Positions 1-7,146 of a DNA stretch of 34,870 bases are shown here, in pieces; position 1 is the stretch's first letter, and each line of letters begins with the position of its first letter. The stretch spans positions 1 through 34,870 of the forward strand of contig CAITWF010000060.1 in the NCBI GenBank assembly GCA_903896015.1, in the 5' to 3' direction. The position numbers were made by a program, and so were the translations under genes. Under the pieces are notes generated by a model. That model made no database searches. It was not told where the DNA came from and worked only from the letters and a program-made list of their open reading frames with translations. This DNA is from an uncultured Opitutia bacterium. Lineage in GTDB: Bacteria; Verrucomicrobiota; Verrucomicrobiia; Opitutales; Opitutaceae.

Positions 1-98
1 AATCGCCGTTTCCGCTGTTCGGACGGTGTCGTTAGGCTTTCGTTGCCTCTGCTCCCAAACGGGCACGTGCAATAAAAGCCTATGGTTTTACGAACGGT
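1..98. repeat. Left arm of a 98-bp perfect inverted repeat
   Basis: Positions 1-98 are the exact reverse complement of 34733-34830; identity stops at 98/99 on this side. The repeat may extend beyond the window because its outer edge here is the first base. It contains a long stem: 33-46 pairs with 69-82 (14 positions, one mismatch at 41/74 and one G-T pair at 42/73), with CCC/GGG facing each other across AAAC in the loop. I see no open reading frame that belongs to it. It could be the end of a dispersed mobile element present in two opposite copies, or an assembly boundary. Confidence 0.95.
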
Positions 99-310
99 AA
101 CAGAGGAACCGACGAGAGGCTAGACAGTTCGACTCTGTCCTCACCGCTTCGTTCTATAAGGCCCCTTTTTCGCCGTTTGCTCCTATTTGCAGCCAATGAA
201 TTCGGATCAAGGCACAGCGTCAGCAAGACTGACGCCCTACGTGCGGAACGGACAAATTCGGAGTTGCGTGGACTGCGGCGCGCCGCATCACTCGTCGCAA
301 CTTTACCCGC
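99..310. other. Non-coding leader region upstream of scpB
   Basis: No supportable gene lies between the inverted-repeat arm and scpB. The stretch holds a REP-like palindrome (218-241) and a 5-bp hairpin with loop TTCGACT at 123-139. The scpB promoter is presumably here, but I cannot pick out convincing -35/-10 boxes. The gene that would normally precede scpB is not visible, which fits a boundary at position 98. Confidence 0.6.
218..241 (+). repeat. REP-like palindrome, copy 1
   Basis: Arms CGTCAG and CTGACG surround CAAGA and are followed by CCCTACG. The same 24-nt core recurs on the same strand at 2374-2397 (one difference), 2970-2993 (three differences) and 29015-29038. This copy lies 69 bp before scpB. 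The family is probably mobilised by the RAYT encoded at 2400-2954. Confidence 0.85.
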
Positions 311-1216
311 ATGGCGTTCAACCTGAAAAAGGTGCTCAAGGCACTGTTGCTGTCCTCCAACCAACCGCTCGCCATCAAGGATGTGCAGGCGGCGTTCACG
401 CGTTTTCACGATGCCACATCGTCGCTGCCGATCGTCGAGAGCGAAGTCGAACAGCAGCCGGTGTCGCCCGCAGCCGTCGTCGACGGCGACGCGAAACCCG
501 CGGAAGCGGCCGAGGCAGCGACCGCCCCGACCGAAGTGCCGGTGACGGCCGCGGAGGCTGCGGAAGTCGTGACCGAGACGCCGCAGGATCCGGAACTTTA
601 CGGCGAAGTGCCCTCGCTCGTGACGGCGACGCAGATTCGCGAAACGATGGATGCGATCGCGGAAGAGTTGCGCGCGGCGGACGATGGCTTGCTGCTGATC
701 GAAGGCAACGCGGGCTACCGCATCGTGACGCATCCGCGCTTCGCACGCTGGGTGCGCATCCTCCGGCAGGAGCCGCCGCCGGTGAAGCTCAGCCAGTCCT
801 CGATCGAGACCCTCGCGGTCGTCGCGTATCGCCAGCCGGTCACGCGCACCGAGATCGAAACGATCCGCGGCGTGTCGGCCGAAGCCGGCGTCAACAAACT
901 CCTCGAACGCGATCTGATTTACGTCGTGGGCCGCGCAGACACGCCGGGCAGGCCGATCCAATACGGGACGACGGAGCAGTTCTTGGAGTTCGTTGGCGCG
1001 AAGTCGCTCGATGAATTGCCGGCGTCGGACGTGCTGTCGTCGCGCCAGATCGACGAGTGGCTGAAGAATTCCTCGAACGCGCACCAACCCAACGACACGG
1101 ACATGGGGCTGTCGGACGAGCAGTTGCCGCTCGAAGGTCCCGCCACCGGCGAAGCGCCGGCCGAGCAGATTACGACCGCGGCGGCGACGGAAGCCCCACC
1201 GGCTGAGTCAGCCTGA
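311..1216 (+). CDS. scpB: Segregation and condensation protein B (ScpB)
   Basis: ScpB is the winged-helix partner of ScpA in the SMC condensin complex that organises and segregates the chromosome in the cytoplasm. The 301-residue product begins with the typical N-terminal helix and ends its conserved part with the second winged helix at about 157-235, which holds IETLAVVAYRQPVTR and RGVSAEAGVNKLLERDLI, followed by GRPIQYGTTEQFLEFVG. The family is usually near 200 residues; the extra length is an Ala/Glu/Thr/Val-rich insertion at about 38-100 inside the first winged helix, plus an acidic Ala-rich tail after 245. There is no clear Shine-Dalgarno motif; the ATG is chosen because MAFNLKKVLKALLL matches the family start. 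scpA is not in the window. The stop lies 2 bp before pheA, so co-transcription is likely. Confidence 0.93.
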   Translation: MAFNLKKVLKALLLSSNQPLAIKDVQAAFTRFHDATSSLPIVESEVEQQPVSPAAVVDGDAKPAEAAEAATAPTEVPVTAAEAAEVVTETPQDPELYGEVPSLVTATQIRETMDAIAEELRAADDGLLLIEGNAGYRIVTHPRFARWVRILRQEPPPVKLSQSSIETLAVVAYRQPVTRTEIETIRGVSAEAGVNKLLERDLIYVVGRADTPGRPIQYGTTEQFLEFVGAKSLDELPASDVLSSRQIDEWLKNSSNAHQPNDTDMGLSDEQLPLEGPATGEAPAEQITTAAATEAPPAESA

Positions 1217-1218
1217 TC

Positions 1219-2298
1219 ATGAGCCTCGAACCGATTCGCCAGAAGATCGACCAGTTGGACAAGCAACTCGTCTCGATCATCAACGAGCGCCTCGCCCTCG
1301 CCGCCGAGATCGGAAAGATCAAGCGGAAGGAAGGCGGTCAAATCTACGTCGCGGAGCGCGAGGATGCGGTGCTGCGCAAGGTCACTGGCCAGAACGATGG
1401 CCCGATCAAGAATGAGGCTCTGAAGGCGATCTACCGCGAGATCATGTCGGCGGCGATCGCGTTGGAGAAGCCGCTGCTCATCGCGTATCTTGGGCCCGAG
1501 GCGAGCAACACTCACGCAGCCGCGATGAAGAAATTCGGGGCGAGTGTGGACTATCACGCGATGGCCACGATCGGCGACATTTTCACCGCGGTGGAGAAGG
1601 GCGAGACCGACTACGCCGTGATTCCGATCGAGAACTCGACTGAGGGCAGCGTGCGCGAGGCGCTGGACAATTTTGTGGAGAGCGACCTGAAGATCGTCGC
1701 GCAGATCCATTTGGAGATTTCGCACGCGCTCATCTCTAACTCGCCGCTCGAGCAGATCGAGCGCGTCTACTCGAAGGATCAGGCGCTCGCGCAATGCCGG
1801 CACTGGCTGCAGCGCCACCTGCCTCACGCGCAACTGGTCGACGCGCCGAGCACGTCGCGCGCGGTGCAATTTGCGAAGGAAGAGCCGGGCACCGCAGCCG
1901 TGGCGGGTGAACTCGCCGCGGAGCATTACGGCGTGCCCGTGATCGAACGAAACATTCAGGACCGGGCGGACAACACCACGCGGTTTTTCGTGATCGGCAA
2001 AAAGCCCTCGGGTTCGGCGGGCAGCGGGAAGGATATTTCGAGTTTTCTCGTTTCGCTTGGTGATGAGGCGGCGTCGCATTCAGGCGCGCTGTTGAAGATG
2101 CTCATGCCGCTCGCGGAGCGCGGGATCAATCTCTCGAAGATCGAGTCGCGCCCGAGCAAGAAGCGTCCGTGGGATTATTATTTCTTCCTCGATGTAACGG
2201 GGCACTACGACGACGCGGCCATGAAGGAAGCGTTGGCCGAGCTGAAGAAATTCTGCCCGATGGTGAAGTGGCTCGGCAGTTATCCGGTCGCGAGCTGA
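1219..2298 (+). CDS. pheA: Bifunctional chorismate mutase / prephenate dehydratase (P-protein)
   Basis: The enzyme converts chorismate to prephenate and then to phenylpyruvate, committing carbon to phenylalanine. The 359 residues divide into an AroQ-type chorismate mutase helix bundle (about 1-85, with IRQKIDQLDKQLVSIINER), a prephenate dehydratase domain (about 88-262, with PIENSTEGSV at 136-145 and the catalytic TRF in TTRFFVIG at 253-260), and an ACT regulatory domain (about 274-355, with GALLKML and ESRPSK at 309-314) that binds phenylalanine for feedback inhibition in this family. Length and domain order are normal. It starts 2 bp after scpB stops, so the two genes are probably translated from one message. 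Confidence 0.96.
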   Translation: MSLEPIRQKIDQLDKQLVSIINERLALAAEIGKIKRKEGGQIYVAEREDAVLRKVTGQNDGPIKNEALKAIYREIMSAAIALEKPLLIAYLGPEASNTHAAAMKKFGASVDYHAMATIGDIFTAVEKGETDYAVIPIENSTEGSVREALDNFVESDLKIVAQIHLEISHALISNSPLEQIERVYSKDQALAQCRHWLQRHLPHAQLVDAPSTSRAVQFAKEEPGTAAVAGELAAEHYGVPVIERNIQDRADNTTRFFVIGKKPSGSAGSGKDISSFLVSLGDEAASHSGALLKMLMPLAERGINLSKIESRPSKKRPWDYYFFLDVTGHYDDAAMKEALAELKKFCPMVKWLGSYPVAS

Positions 2299-2373
2299 GG
2301 GGTTTGCGCGGACGCGGTTCGAAGGAAGGCGTCTACCTTGCAGATGCCGCCCCGGTCGGAATAGGATCGACGA

Positions 2374-2397
2374 CGTCAGCAAGACTGACGCCCTGCG
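2374..2397 (+). repeat. REP-like palindrome, copy 2 (upstream flank of the RAYT gene)
   Basis: This has the same core as copy 1, with CGTCAG/CTGACG around CAAGA followed by CCCTGCG. It ends 2 nt before the transposase start codon, so in RNA the hairpin would sit where a ribosome binding site is expected. It may therefore affect translation of the transposase as well as act as its DNA target. Confidence 0.9.
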
Positions 2398-2399
2398 CT

Positions 2400-2954
2400 A
2401 TGAATCAACCTGAGCTGCCGACACGAAAAACATCCGATCTTCTGATCGGTCGGCGATCAATCCCTGGCGCGACATATTTCCTGACGCTGGGTGAAGCCAA
2501 CCGTCGCCCCGCGCTGCTCGACCCTGCGGTCGTTCAGGATATTCAGCGCTCGCTTGATCGCCTACATATCGCTGACCATTTCATCCTGATTGCGGCAACG
2601 GTAATGCCGAATCACATCCATGTGCTTGGGACGCTCGGCGAGCGGTTGGCGCTCAACCGGGTGGTTGCGAAACTCAAGGCGGGTACGCGCACGGTCCTGG
2701 GCTCGCGCGGCCTCGCATGGCAGGAGAATTACGTCGAGCACCGCCTGCGAAATGACACCGATCTTGAGCCGTTTGCTCGCTACATCTTTCTAAATCCGTA
2801 TCGCGGTAACTTGCTCCGCCTTGCCGGGCGGTGGCCCCATTGGTGGCGCTGGGGCGAATTGCGATTCGAGTTCGAGGCGATGGTCGCGCAGGCGGGAAGC
2901 GTGCCTCCCGCCTGGCTCGGCGAATCCGATCCGCTCGGTGTTTCGGATCTTTGA
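2400..2954 (+). CDS. REP-associated tyrosine transposase (RAYT, IS200-like Y1 family)
   Basis: The 184-residue protein has the Y1 HUH fold signature: a beta-rich start (GATYFLTL, 23-30), the metal-binding HUH motif as HIH at 72-74 in VMPNHIHVLG, and a catalytic-tyrosine region WQENYVEHRLRND with Tyr111 as the likely nucleophile, followed by YIFLNPYRG. RAYTs are domesticated single-strand transposases that bind and cleave REP hairpins. The setting supports this: a REP-like palindrome ends 2 nt before the ATG and another begins 16 nt after the stop. The longer open frame (from 2169) would overlap pheA, so the ATG at 2400, where similarity begins, is preferred. The product looks intact, since motif residues are present and there is no frameshift. 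It sits between pheA and a convergent small membrane-protein gene. Whether it is active is unknown. Confidence 0.9.
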   Translation: MNQPELPTRKTSDLLIGRRSIPGATYFLTLGEANRRPALLDPAVVQDIQRSLDRLHIADHFILIAATVMPNHIHVLGTLGERLALNRVVAKLKAGTRTVLGSRGLAWQENYVEHRLRNDTDLEPFARYIFLNPYRGNLLRLAGRWPHWWRWGELRFEFEAMVAQAGSVPPAWLGESDPLGVSDL

Positions 2955-2969
2955 TGGTTGGTTGTACAG

Positions 2970-2993
2970 CGTTAGCAAGACTGACATCCTACG
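2970..2993 (+). repeat. REP-like palindrome, copy 3 (downstream flank of the RAYT gene)
   Basis: This is a degenerate copy with CGTTAG and CTGACA around CAAGA, followed by TCCTACG. It differs from copy 1 at three positions, which weakens the stem. With copy 2 it brackets the transposase gene in the same orientation. Confidence 0.75.
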
Positions 2994-3018
2994 ACAATCT
3001 AATGAGTCGCTCCTCCGC

Positions 3019-3414
3019 CTACTTCCCGCGCTCAAATAAAAAATAGAGCGTGACGACGGCGAGGGCGACGAGCGCGAACGCGGCGAAGAAATAGAGCAGG
3101 CAGCCCTTCTTTACGTCGGTCTTCGTAGTATCGGGGCCACGATGATATTGCTGAATGATCTCGTCGGCGACGGCGGCGACTTCGGGCGCGACGTCCGCCG
3201 CGGGCGGGGGAAAGGGCGAAGCAGCCGAAGAGGCGGCGAGGATCTGAGCGGCCTGGCTCGCGACGAAAGGGGTGGAGGCAGGGGCCGGCCTGACTATCGG
3301 AACGGGCTTGGCGGGCGCGCTTTCCGAGGCCGCTGCGATTTCGCGATCGAGCCAGGCGAGGTGCTCCTGCAGAAGCGCGCGCTGGCGGAGGAGTTGTTGA
3401 AGCCGATCGGACAT
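3019..3414 (-). CDS. Hypothetical protein with a C-terminal membrane anchor
   Basis: I do not recognise a family. The 131 residues start with a short coiled-coil-like segment (MSDRLQQLLRQRALLQEHLAWLDREIAA without helix breakers), continue with an Ala/Pro-rich linker (about 30-75), and end with one hydrophobic helix (about 107-124, LLYFFAAFALVALAVVTLYFLF) and a basic tail. This suggests a tail-anchored inner-membrane protein. The ATG at 3414 is chosen over one 14 codons upstream because the protein composition begins to look natural there and the upstream part runs towards the rpmA terminator. It lies downstream of rpmA beyond a strong terminator, so it probably has its own promoter, and it is convergent with the RAYT gene. 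Confidence 0.6.
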   Translation of the reverse strand: MSDRLQQLLRQRALLQEHLAWLDREIAAASESAPAKPVPIVRPAPASTPFVASQAAQILAASSAASPFPPPAADVAPEVAAVADEIIQQYHRGPDTTKTDVKKGCLLYFFAAFALVALAVVTLYFLFERGK

Positions 3415-3454
3415 GATAGCGACGGCGACGGTGACGGGACCGGCAATCGCGGGC

Positions 3455-3483
3455 AAGAAAAAGGGCCGGTCAAAGACCGGCCC
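3455..3483 (-). terminator. Rho-independent terminator of rplU-rpmA
   Basis: A perfect 9-bp GC-rich stem (GGGCCGGTC at 3463-3471 with GACCGGCCC at 3475-3483) and a 3-nt loop are followed on the minus strand by five T (3462-3458). It lies 28 bp after the rpmA stop. Confidence 0.9.
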
Positions 3484-3510
3484 GGTGAAAACGTGACGAC
3501 GATCCGCGGA

Positions 3511-3756
3511 TTAGGCGGTGACGATCGCGACCTTGCGGTGCGGCTTGTCGTATTTGACCGTGCCGTCCTTGAGTGCGAAGAGCGTCCAATCGCGACCCGT
3601 GCCGACGTTCTTGCCAGCGTGGAGCTTGGTTCCGCGCTGGCGGATGATGATGGTGCCCGCGGTGACGGTCTGACCGCCGAAAACCTTTACGCCGAGACGT
3701 TGTGAATGGCTATCGCGGCCATTCATCGATGTGCCCTGACCTTTTTTATGCGCCAT
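3511..3756 (-). CDS. rpmA: 50S ribosomal protein L27
   Basis: L27 is a small basic protein near the peptidyl-transferase centre of the large ribosomal subunit. The 81 residues match the family along the whole length: [20 protein letters not shown], then [20 protein letters not shown] and [17 protein letters not shown]. The N-terminus starts directly with the mature-type AHKKG, so there is no cleaved N-terminal extension of the Firmicute kind. An AAGGAA motif about 9 nt before the ATG is a plausible ribosome binding site, which is uncommon among genes in this window. It is 24 bp downstream of rplU in the usual rplU-rpmA order and is followed by a strong terminator. Confidence 0.98.
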   Translation of the reverse strand: MAHKKGQGTSMNGRDSHSQRLGVKVFGGQTVTAGTIIIRQRGTKLHAGKNVGTGRDWTLFALKDGTVKYDKPHRKVAIVTA

Positions 3757-3780
3757 GGTGGGTGGTTCCTTGTTTAGAAA

Positions 3781-4095
3781 TTAGGCTTTGATGGACTCGA
3801 TCTTGATGACGGAGAGTTCCTGGCGATGGCCGCGTTTGCGCTCCATGCCCTTGCGCTTCTTTTTCTTGAAGACGATGACCTTGTCACCGCGCTTGTTCTC
3901 GAGAATTTTGGCGGAAACGATCGCGCCAGCCAAAGTCGGGCGGCCAACCTTGTAATCCGCGCCTTCGCCGGCGGCCAAAACGTCCTTAATCTCGACGGTC
4001 GAGCCCTTTTCGGTGCCCGGATAGCGGTTCACAATGAGAATGTCGCCCTCGGAGACAGTGAACTGCTGGCCTTGGGTTTTGATGGTGGCTTTCAT
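3781..4095 (-). CDS. rplU: 50S ribosomal protein L21
   Basis: L21 binds 23S rRNA in the large subunit. The 104-residue product shows the family pattern: [18 protein letters not shown] at the start, [51 protein letters not shown], and the basic RKRGHRQE end. The start is the ATG at 4095 because the family begins exactly there; the frame is open further upstream only by chance. No Shine-Dalgarno motif precedes it; instead a hairpin occupies 4100-4122, ending 4 nt before the start codon. rpmA follows after 24 bp and shares its terminator. Confidence 0.97.
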   Translation of the reverse strand: MKATIKTQGQQFTVSEGDILIVNRYPGTEKGSTVEIKDVLAAGEGADYKVGRPTLAGAIVSAKILENKRGDKVIVFKKKKRKGMERKRGHRQELSVIKIESIKA

Positions 4096-4099
4096 AAAT

Positions 4100-4122
4100 A
4101 AAACCGCTGAATAAGCGGTTTT
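4100..4122 (-). terminator. Hairpin between the sugar-kinase gene and rplU (terminator or rplU leader element)
   Basis: AAAACCGCT (4100-4108) pairs with AGCGGTTTT (4114-4122) around a 5-nt loop. On the minus strand the stem ends in TTTT and continues ATTT, as in a short intrinsic terminator for the upstream kinase gene. It also lies immediately 5' of the rplU start codon, so it could act on L21 translation instead. The stem is weaker than the one after rpmA. Confidence 0.65.
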
Positions 4123-4163
4123 GAGCCGGCCAAAGCAAGGGAATTTTTGGGAAAACGCGCGCG

Positions 4164-5084
4164 TCAATCGATCGCCGGTTCGGGAAACTCGGCGATCCCG
4201 GGATGGGCGGCGTTGGCGGCGGCAAACGGGAGGGACCACGCGACCGAATCGCGCCAGCTCAGCCCGCGGTGAAACCGCGCGAAGAGGATGCAGGCGAGCA
4301 TCACATCGCCCGACCCCGTGGCGGAAACTTCGCGCACCACTGGGCCGGTGATCGTTTCCGGTGCGTTGTGATCGGCGAGGAACCAGACGGGGCCCGGGCC
4401 GTCGGTTACGGCCCAGCGCAGCGCGCCGCCGCGATCGCGGAGTTTCAAGAGGAGTTCACCGCTGGAGAGCTTGGCCTCGGCGGTGGGGAAAAGCGTTTCG
4501 AGCTCGGTGCGGTTGATTCGAATCAGCGCGGCAGCGCGTTCGACGAACCAGGCGAGCGGCGGTCCATACGTGTCGACGATCAGGCAGCCGCGCTCCGGCC
4601 AGCGGTGCAGCAACTCGCGCAACGGATCGAAGTCAGTCGAATCCCAGCCGGGCAGGCTGCCGCAAATCGCGAGTACGGAGCCGGTGGGCTGAGTCGAGAG
4701 AAAGTCGACGCACGCGCGGATCGCCTCGGCGTCGGGCGCGACGTCGGGTCCGAGAAACGTCGTTTCCCGATACGCCCGCGAGAGATCCCGGATGACGGTG
4801 CCGCGGCGCGTCGCAGCCAGTGTAGGGAACGCCCGAAACGAAAAGTTTTTTTCGCGCAACCAGTGTTCGCAGGTGTGGCCCGCAGCGCCTCCGGAAAAGC
4901 ACAGCGCGGTGTGGGACCCGCCGAGACGATTGAGCATCTTCGCAACGTTGATACCCTTGCCGCCGACTTGGAGAGTTTCATTGACCGCTCGCTGCGTCTT
5001 GCCCGGAGCCCAAGTGGCAAACTCGAGCGTGTGCTCCAGCAGCAGATTGCCCGTCAGCGTGAAAATATGCGGTGTGACACTCAT
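4164..5084 (-). CDS. PfkB-family sugar kinase, 1-phosphofructokinase (FruK)-like
   Basis: The 306-residue cytoplasmic protein belongs to the PfkB/ribokinase fold and looks closest to the 1-phosphofructokinase / tagatose-6-phosphate kinase branch, which phosphorylate sugar phosphates with ATP. It has the first PfkB signature ([17 protein letters not shown], starting about 40) and the second as [10 protein letters not shown], with the catalytic aspartate at about 260 and an anion hole formed by [13 protein letters not shown] is also typical. The ATG at 5084 overlaps the stop of the upstream MFS gene in an ATGA arrangement, which fixes the start and indicates translational coupling. No phosphotransferase-system gene is nearby, so the true substrate may differ from fructose-1-phosphate; it may act on a sugar imported by the MFS neighbour. 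Confidence 0.85.
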   Translation of the reverse strand: MSVTPHIFTLTGNLLLEHTLEFATWAPGKTQRAVNETLQVGGKGINVAKMLNRLGGSHTALCFSGGAAGHTCEHWLREKNFSFRAFPTLAATRRGTVIRDLSRAYRETTFLGPDVAPDAEAIRACVDFLSTQPTGSVLAICGSLPGWDSTDFDPLRELLHRWPERGCLIVDTYGPPLAWFVERAAALIRINRTELETLFPTAEAKLSSGELLLKLRDRGGALRWAVTDGPGPVWFLADHNAPETITGPVVREVSATGSGDVMLACILFARFHRGLSWRDSVAWSLPFAAANAAHPGIAEFPEPAID

Positions 5085-6505
5085 CGTTTTGTGGGCCGGT
5101 AGAACACGTAGTTCACCAGGAAGTCGAGCCCGAGCACGCCACTCAATGTGCGAATGTTGCGCATGGCGCCGAAGACCTCGGTGAGGGGCGCGGCCTGCGG
5201 CTCGCGAACTTTCAGCAACAGCACACAGCCGGCGATCGCGAGCGCCGGTTGCAGCACGAAGCATACATGGTAAACCGCGAGCGCATCGGGCCAGCGTGCG
5301 AGCGCCCAACTCAACACCGCGCCACCCAGCACCGGCGCAATCGCAGCGGCGAGCGAGGTGATTGCCAGGTTGAAACCAATCGCGAGGCCCTTCGCTTCGA
5401 CGGGAATCAGCCGCAGCAAAATCGTGAATTGTCCGAGCACAAAGCCCGCGCTCGCGATCGCGCCCATACTCGTCATGCCACCGAGCGCCCAAATAATGTA
5501 AACCATCGTGTGGCTGTAAGGCGTGAGAAAGCACCAGAGGGCGTTGACGATTTGCCACACGAGCAGCGAGACGGCCATCACGGGACGATTGCCATAGCGA
5601 TCGAGGAGTCGGCCCCAAGCTGGTAGCGCGAGTGCACCGCCGAGCGCGGAGACAGTGGACAGCACACCAACATCGAACGCGGATAGGTTGAGCTGCTCGA
5701 AGAGAAAGACCTGGTAGAACGGCCCAAAACAATTCGAAGCGAAGAACCACACCGCTCCGAAAGCGATGAACCACAGGAGAGAGTGCGATCGCCGCAGCAC
5801 GGCGATTTGATCACGTAACGGCAGAGGCGCGGTCGTGACCGGCCGGTGTGATCGCGTCGGGCTCGACCACTGCCAGTAGATCGAAAATGCCCGCAGCACC
5901 ACCGCGACGACGATGATCGCTTGAAACACGGCGATCGAATAGGCCCAGCGCGCCAGCGCCCAGCCCGTGAGGAGCAGAAACGTCAGCGTGGAGATTTGCA
6001 GCAGGCGGTTGCGAAAACCGAAATATTTTCCGCGCAGCCGCGTCGGCACCCAGTCCTGAATCCAGGCGTTCCAGGTCACGCCGGTTACCGCAACCGATGC
6101 GCTGATCAAAAAGAAGCCGCCAATGAACCACCACGCCGCGACCTCCGGTTGATCGCGCGGTACGAAGCTGAGCATCGCGGCAAAACCCAGCCAGGACACG
6201 GCGCCGACCGCGGCACCGATCGCGGTCATGGGCTTCGCGGGGAGCCACCGCAGAAAAAAGGGCGCGGCGAAAATCTGGAGGAAATTCGCGAGATACGGCA
6301 TCGCGGTGAGCAACCCAATCGCGGGCTTCGGCAGCGCCCACGCCTTGGTGACCAGTGCGGTGAGAAACACGTTTACCGGGAGCGACATCGTCACGATGGG
6401 CATCGCGACGAGACCTTCACGCGTGCAGAGTTTGAGGCTGCGGGCCAAGTCGGCTTTACGCTGGTAGGGTGTCGGTGCGTCGGCGCGCGCAAAAGTTGCG
6501 TTCAA
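5081..6505 (-). CDS. Major facilitator superfamily transporter
   Basis: This 474-residue inner-membrane protein shows about twelve hydrophobic segments and the loop motif GRLLDRYGNRP in the second half, which resembles the MFS loop 2-3/8-9 signature. The first 35 residues are soluble (MNATFARADAPTPYQRKADLARSL). The substrate cannot be read from the sequence; pairing with a PfkB-type sugar kinase through a 4-nt overlap suggests a sugar or sugar derivative. Its start codon is only 26 bp from that of the divergent DNA glycosylase gene, so the two promoters must overlap each other or the coding ends. Confidence 0.85.
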   Translation of the reverse strand: MNATFARADAPTPYQRKADLARSLKLCTREGLVAMPIVTMSLPVNVFLTALVTKAWALPKPAIGLLTAMPYLANFLQIFAAPFFLRWLPAKPMTAIGAAVGAVSWLGFAAMLSFVPRDQPEVAAWWFIGGFFLISASVAVTGVTWNAWIQDWVPTRLRGKYFGFRNRLLQISTLTFLLLTGWALARWAYSIAVFQAIIVVAVVLRAFSIYWQWSSPTRSHRPVTTAPLPLRDQIAVLRRSHSLLWFIAFGAVWFFASNCFGPFYQVFLFEQLNLSAFDVGVLSTVSALGGALALPAWGRLLDRYGNRPVMAVSLLVWQIVNALWCFLTPYSHTMVYIIWALGGMTSMGAIASAGFVLGQFTILLRLIPVEAKGLAIGFNLAITSLAAAIAPVLGGAVLSWALARWPDALAVYHVCFVLQPALAIAGCVLLLKVREPQAAPLTEVFGAMRNIRTLSGVLGLDFLVNYVFYRPTKR

Positions 6506-6531
6506 GGTGAGATTGCTCCGAATAAAATGGG

Positions 6532-7146
6532 ATGAGCCGCATAGTTAAAGCGAATCCACTGCGCGCCAAGCGAACCGTGGCGCTCGCGCGCTGGTTGCTC
6601 GGCAAGCACCTCGTGCGTCGCCACGCAGATGGTTCGATGGACGCGCGACGCATCACGGAGGTTGAAGCCTGCGACGGCGAGCGCGATCGCGCGTGCCACG
6701 CGCGCATGGGGCGCACCGCTCGCAATGCGGTGATGTATGAGCCTGGCGGCATTTGGTATGTCTACCTCTGCTATGGACGGCACGAGATGCTCAACCTCGT
6801 GGTCGGTCCGCGCGACTGGCCGGCGGCGATTTTGATTCGTGGCGTCGAGGGTGCGAGCGGGCCGGGCCGCGTTACAAAAACGCTCGCGATCGATCGGACG
6901 CTCAATGCTGGTTTAGCGACTGCACGATCGACGGGACTTTGGATCGAGGATAGAGGGGAGCGCGTTTCGCGCAGGCACATCCGCGCGACGCCGCGCGTCG
7001 GCATCGACTATGCCGGACCGATCTGGTCGAAAAGGCCGTGGCGTTTTATTTATTCGCCGACGCTGGAGCCGACGCCTTCCCCGCGTAAACCTGATCGGCC
7101 CCGGGGAGATCGTGAGTCGTCCAGCCGCCGCCGAGCGCTTCGGTGA
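6532..7146 (+). CDS. 3-methyladenine DNA glycosylase (alkyladenine glycosylase family)
   Basis: The enzyme removes alkylated purines from DNA to begin base excision repair. The 204 residues carry the AAG motifs: ITEVEACDG with catalytic Glu45, a DRACHARMGRTARNAVMYEPGG stretch with His57, then the intercalation region IWYVYLCYGRHEMLN (Tyr78 and Tyr81 equivalent to human Tyr159 and Tyr162) and AAILIRGVEG. The residue matching human Tyr127, which stacks on the flipped base, is Cys47 here. Conserved similarity ends around FIYSPTL (about 172-178); the last 27 residues are Arg/Pro-rich and run antisense through the end of the outer-membrane factor gene, a convergent overlap of 101 bp, suggesting that an earlier stop was lost. 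The start at 6532 fits the family start. Confidence 0.88.
   Translation: MSRIVKANPLRAKRTVALARWLLGKHLVRRHADGSMDARRITEVEACDGERDRACHARMGRTARNAVMYEPGGIWYVYLCYGRHEMLNLVVGPRDWPAAILIRGVEGASGPGRVTKTLAIDRTLNAGLATARSTGLWIEDRGERVSRRHIRATPRVGIDYAGPIWSKRPWRFIYSPTLEPTPSPRKPDRPRGDRESSSRRRALR

Noticed and set aside
31-37. GTTAGGC, and GCCTAAC in the right arm, resembling integron attC core sites.
   Set aside because: The hairpin order is the reverse of an attC site (GTTRRRY would have to be on the 3' side with RYYYAAC on the 5' side), the partner is GCCTATG and not GCCTAAC, and there is no integrase or cassette array.
123-139. T-arm-like hairpin (GACAG / CTGTC around TTCGACT) suggesting a tRNA or tmRNA 3' end.
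   Set aside because: No matching anticodon arm is found upstream, the next seven bases (CTCACCG) have no good acceptor partner at the right distance, and there is no CCA. Only 5 of 7 bases pair with 24-30, which is inside the inverted repeat. Probably chance.
80-1087. Long minus-strand open frame (335 codons) over the inverted repeat and scpB, and the 275-codon plus frame at 187-1014.
   Set aside because: Both are Arg/His-rich or Arg/Gly-rich translations of the wrong frame over scpB, which has clear family motifs; long shadow frames are expected at high G+C.
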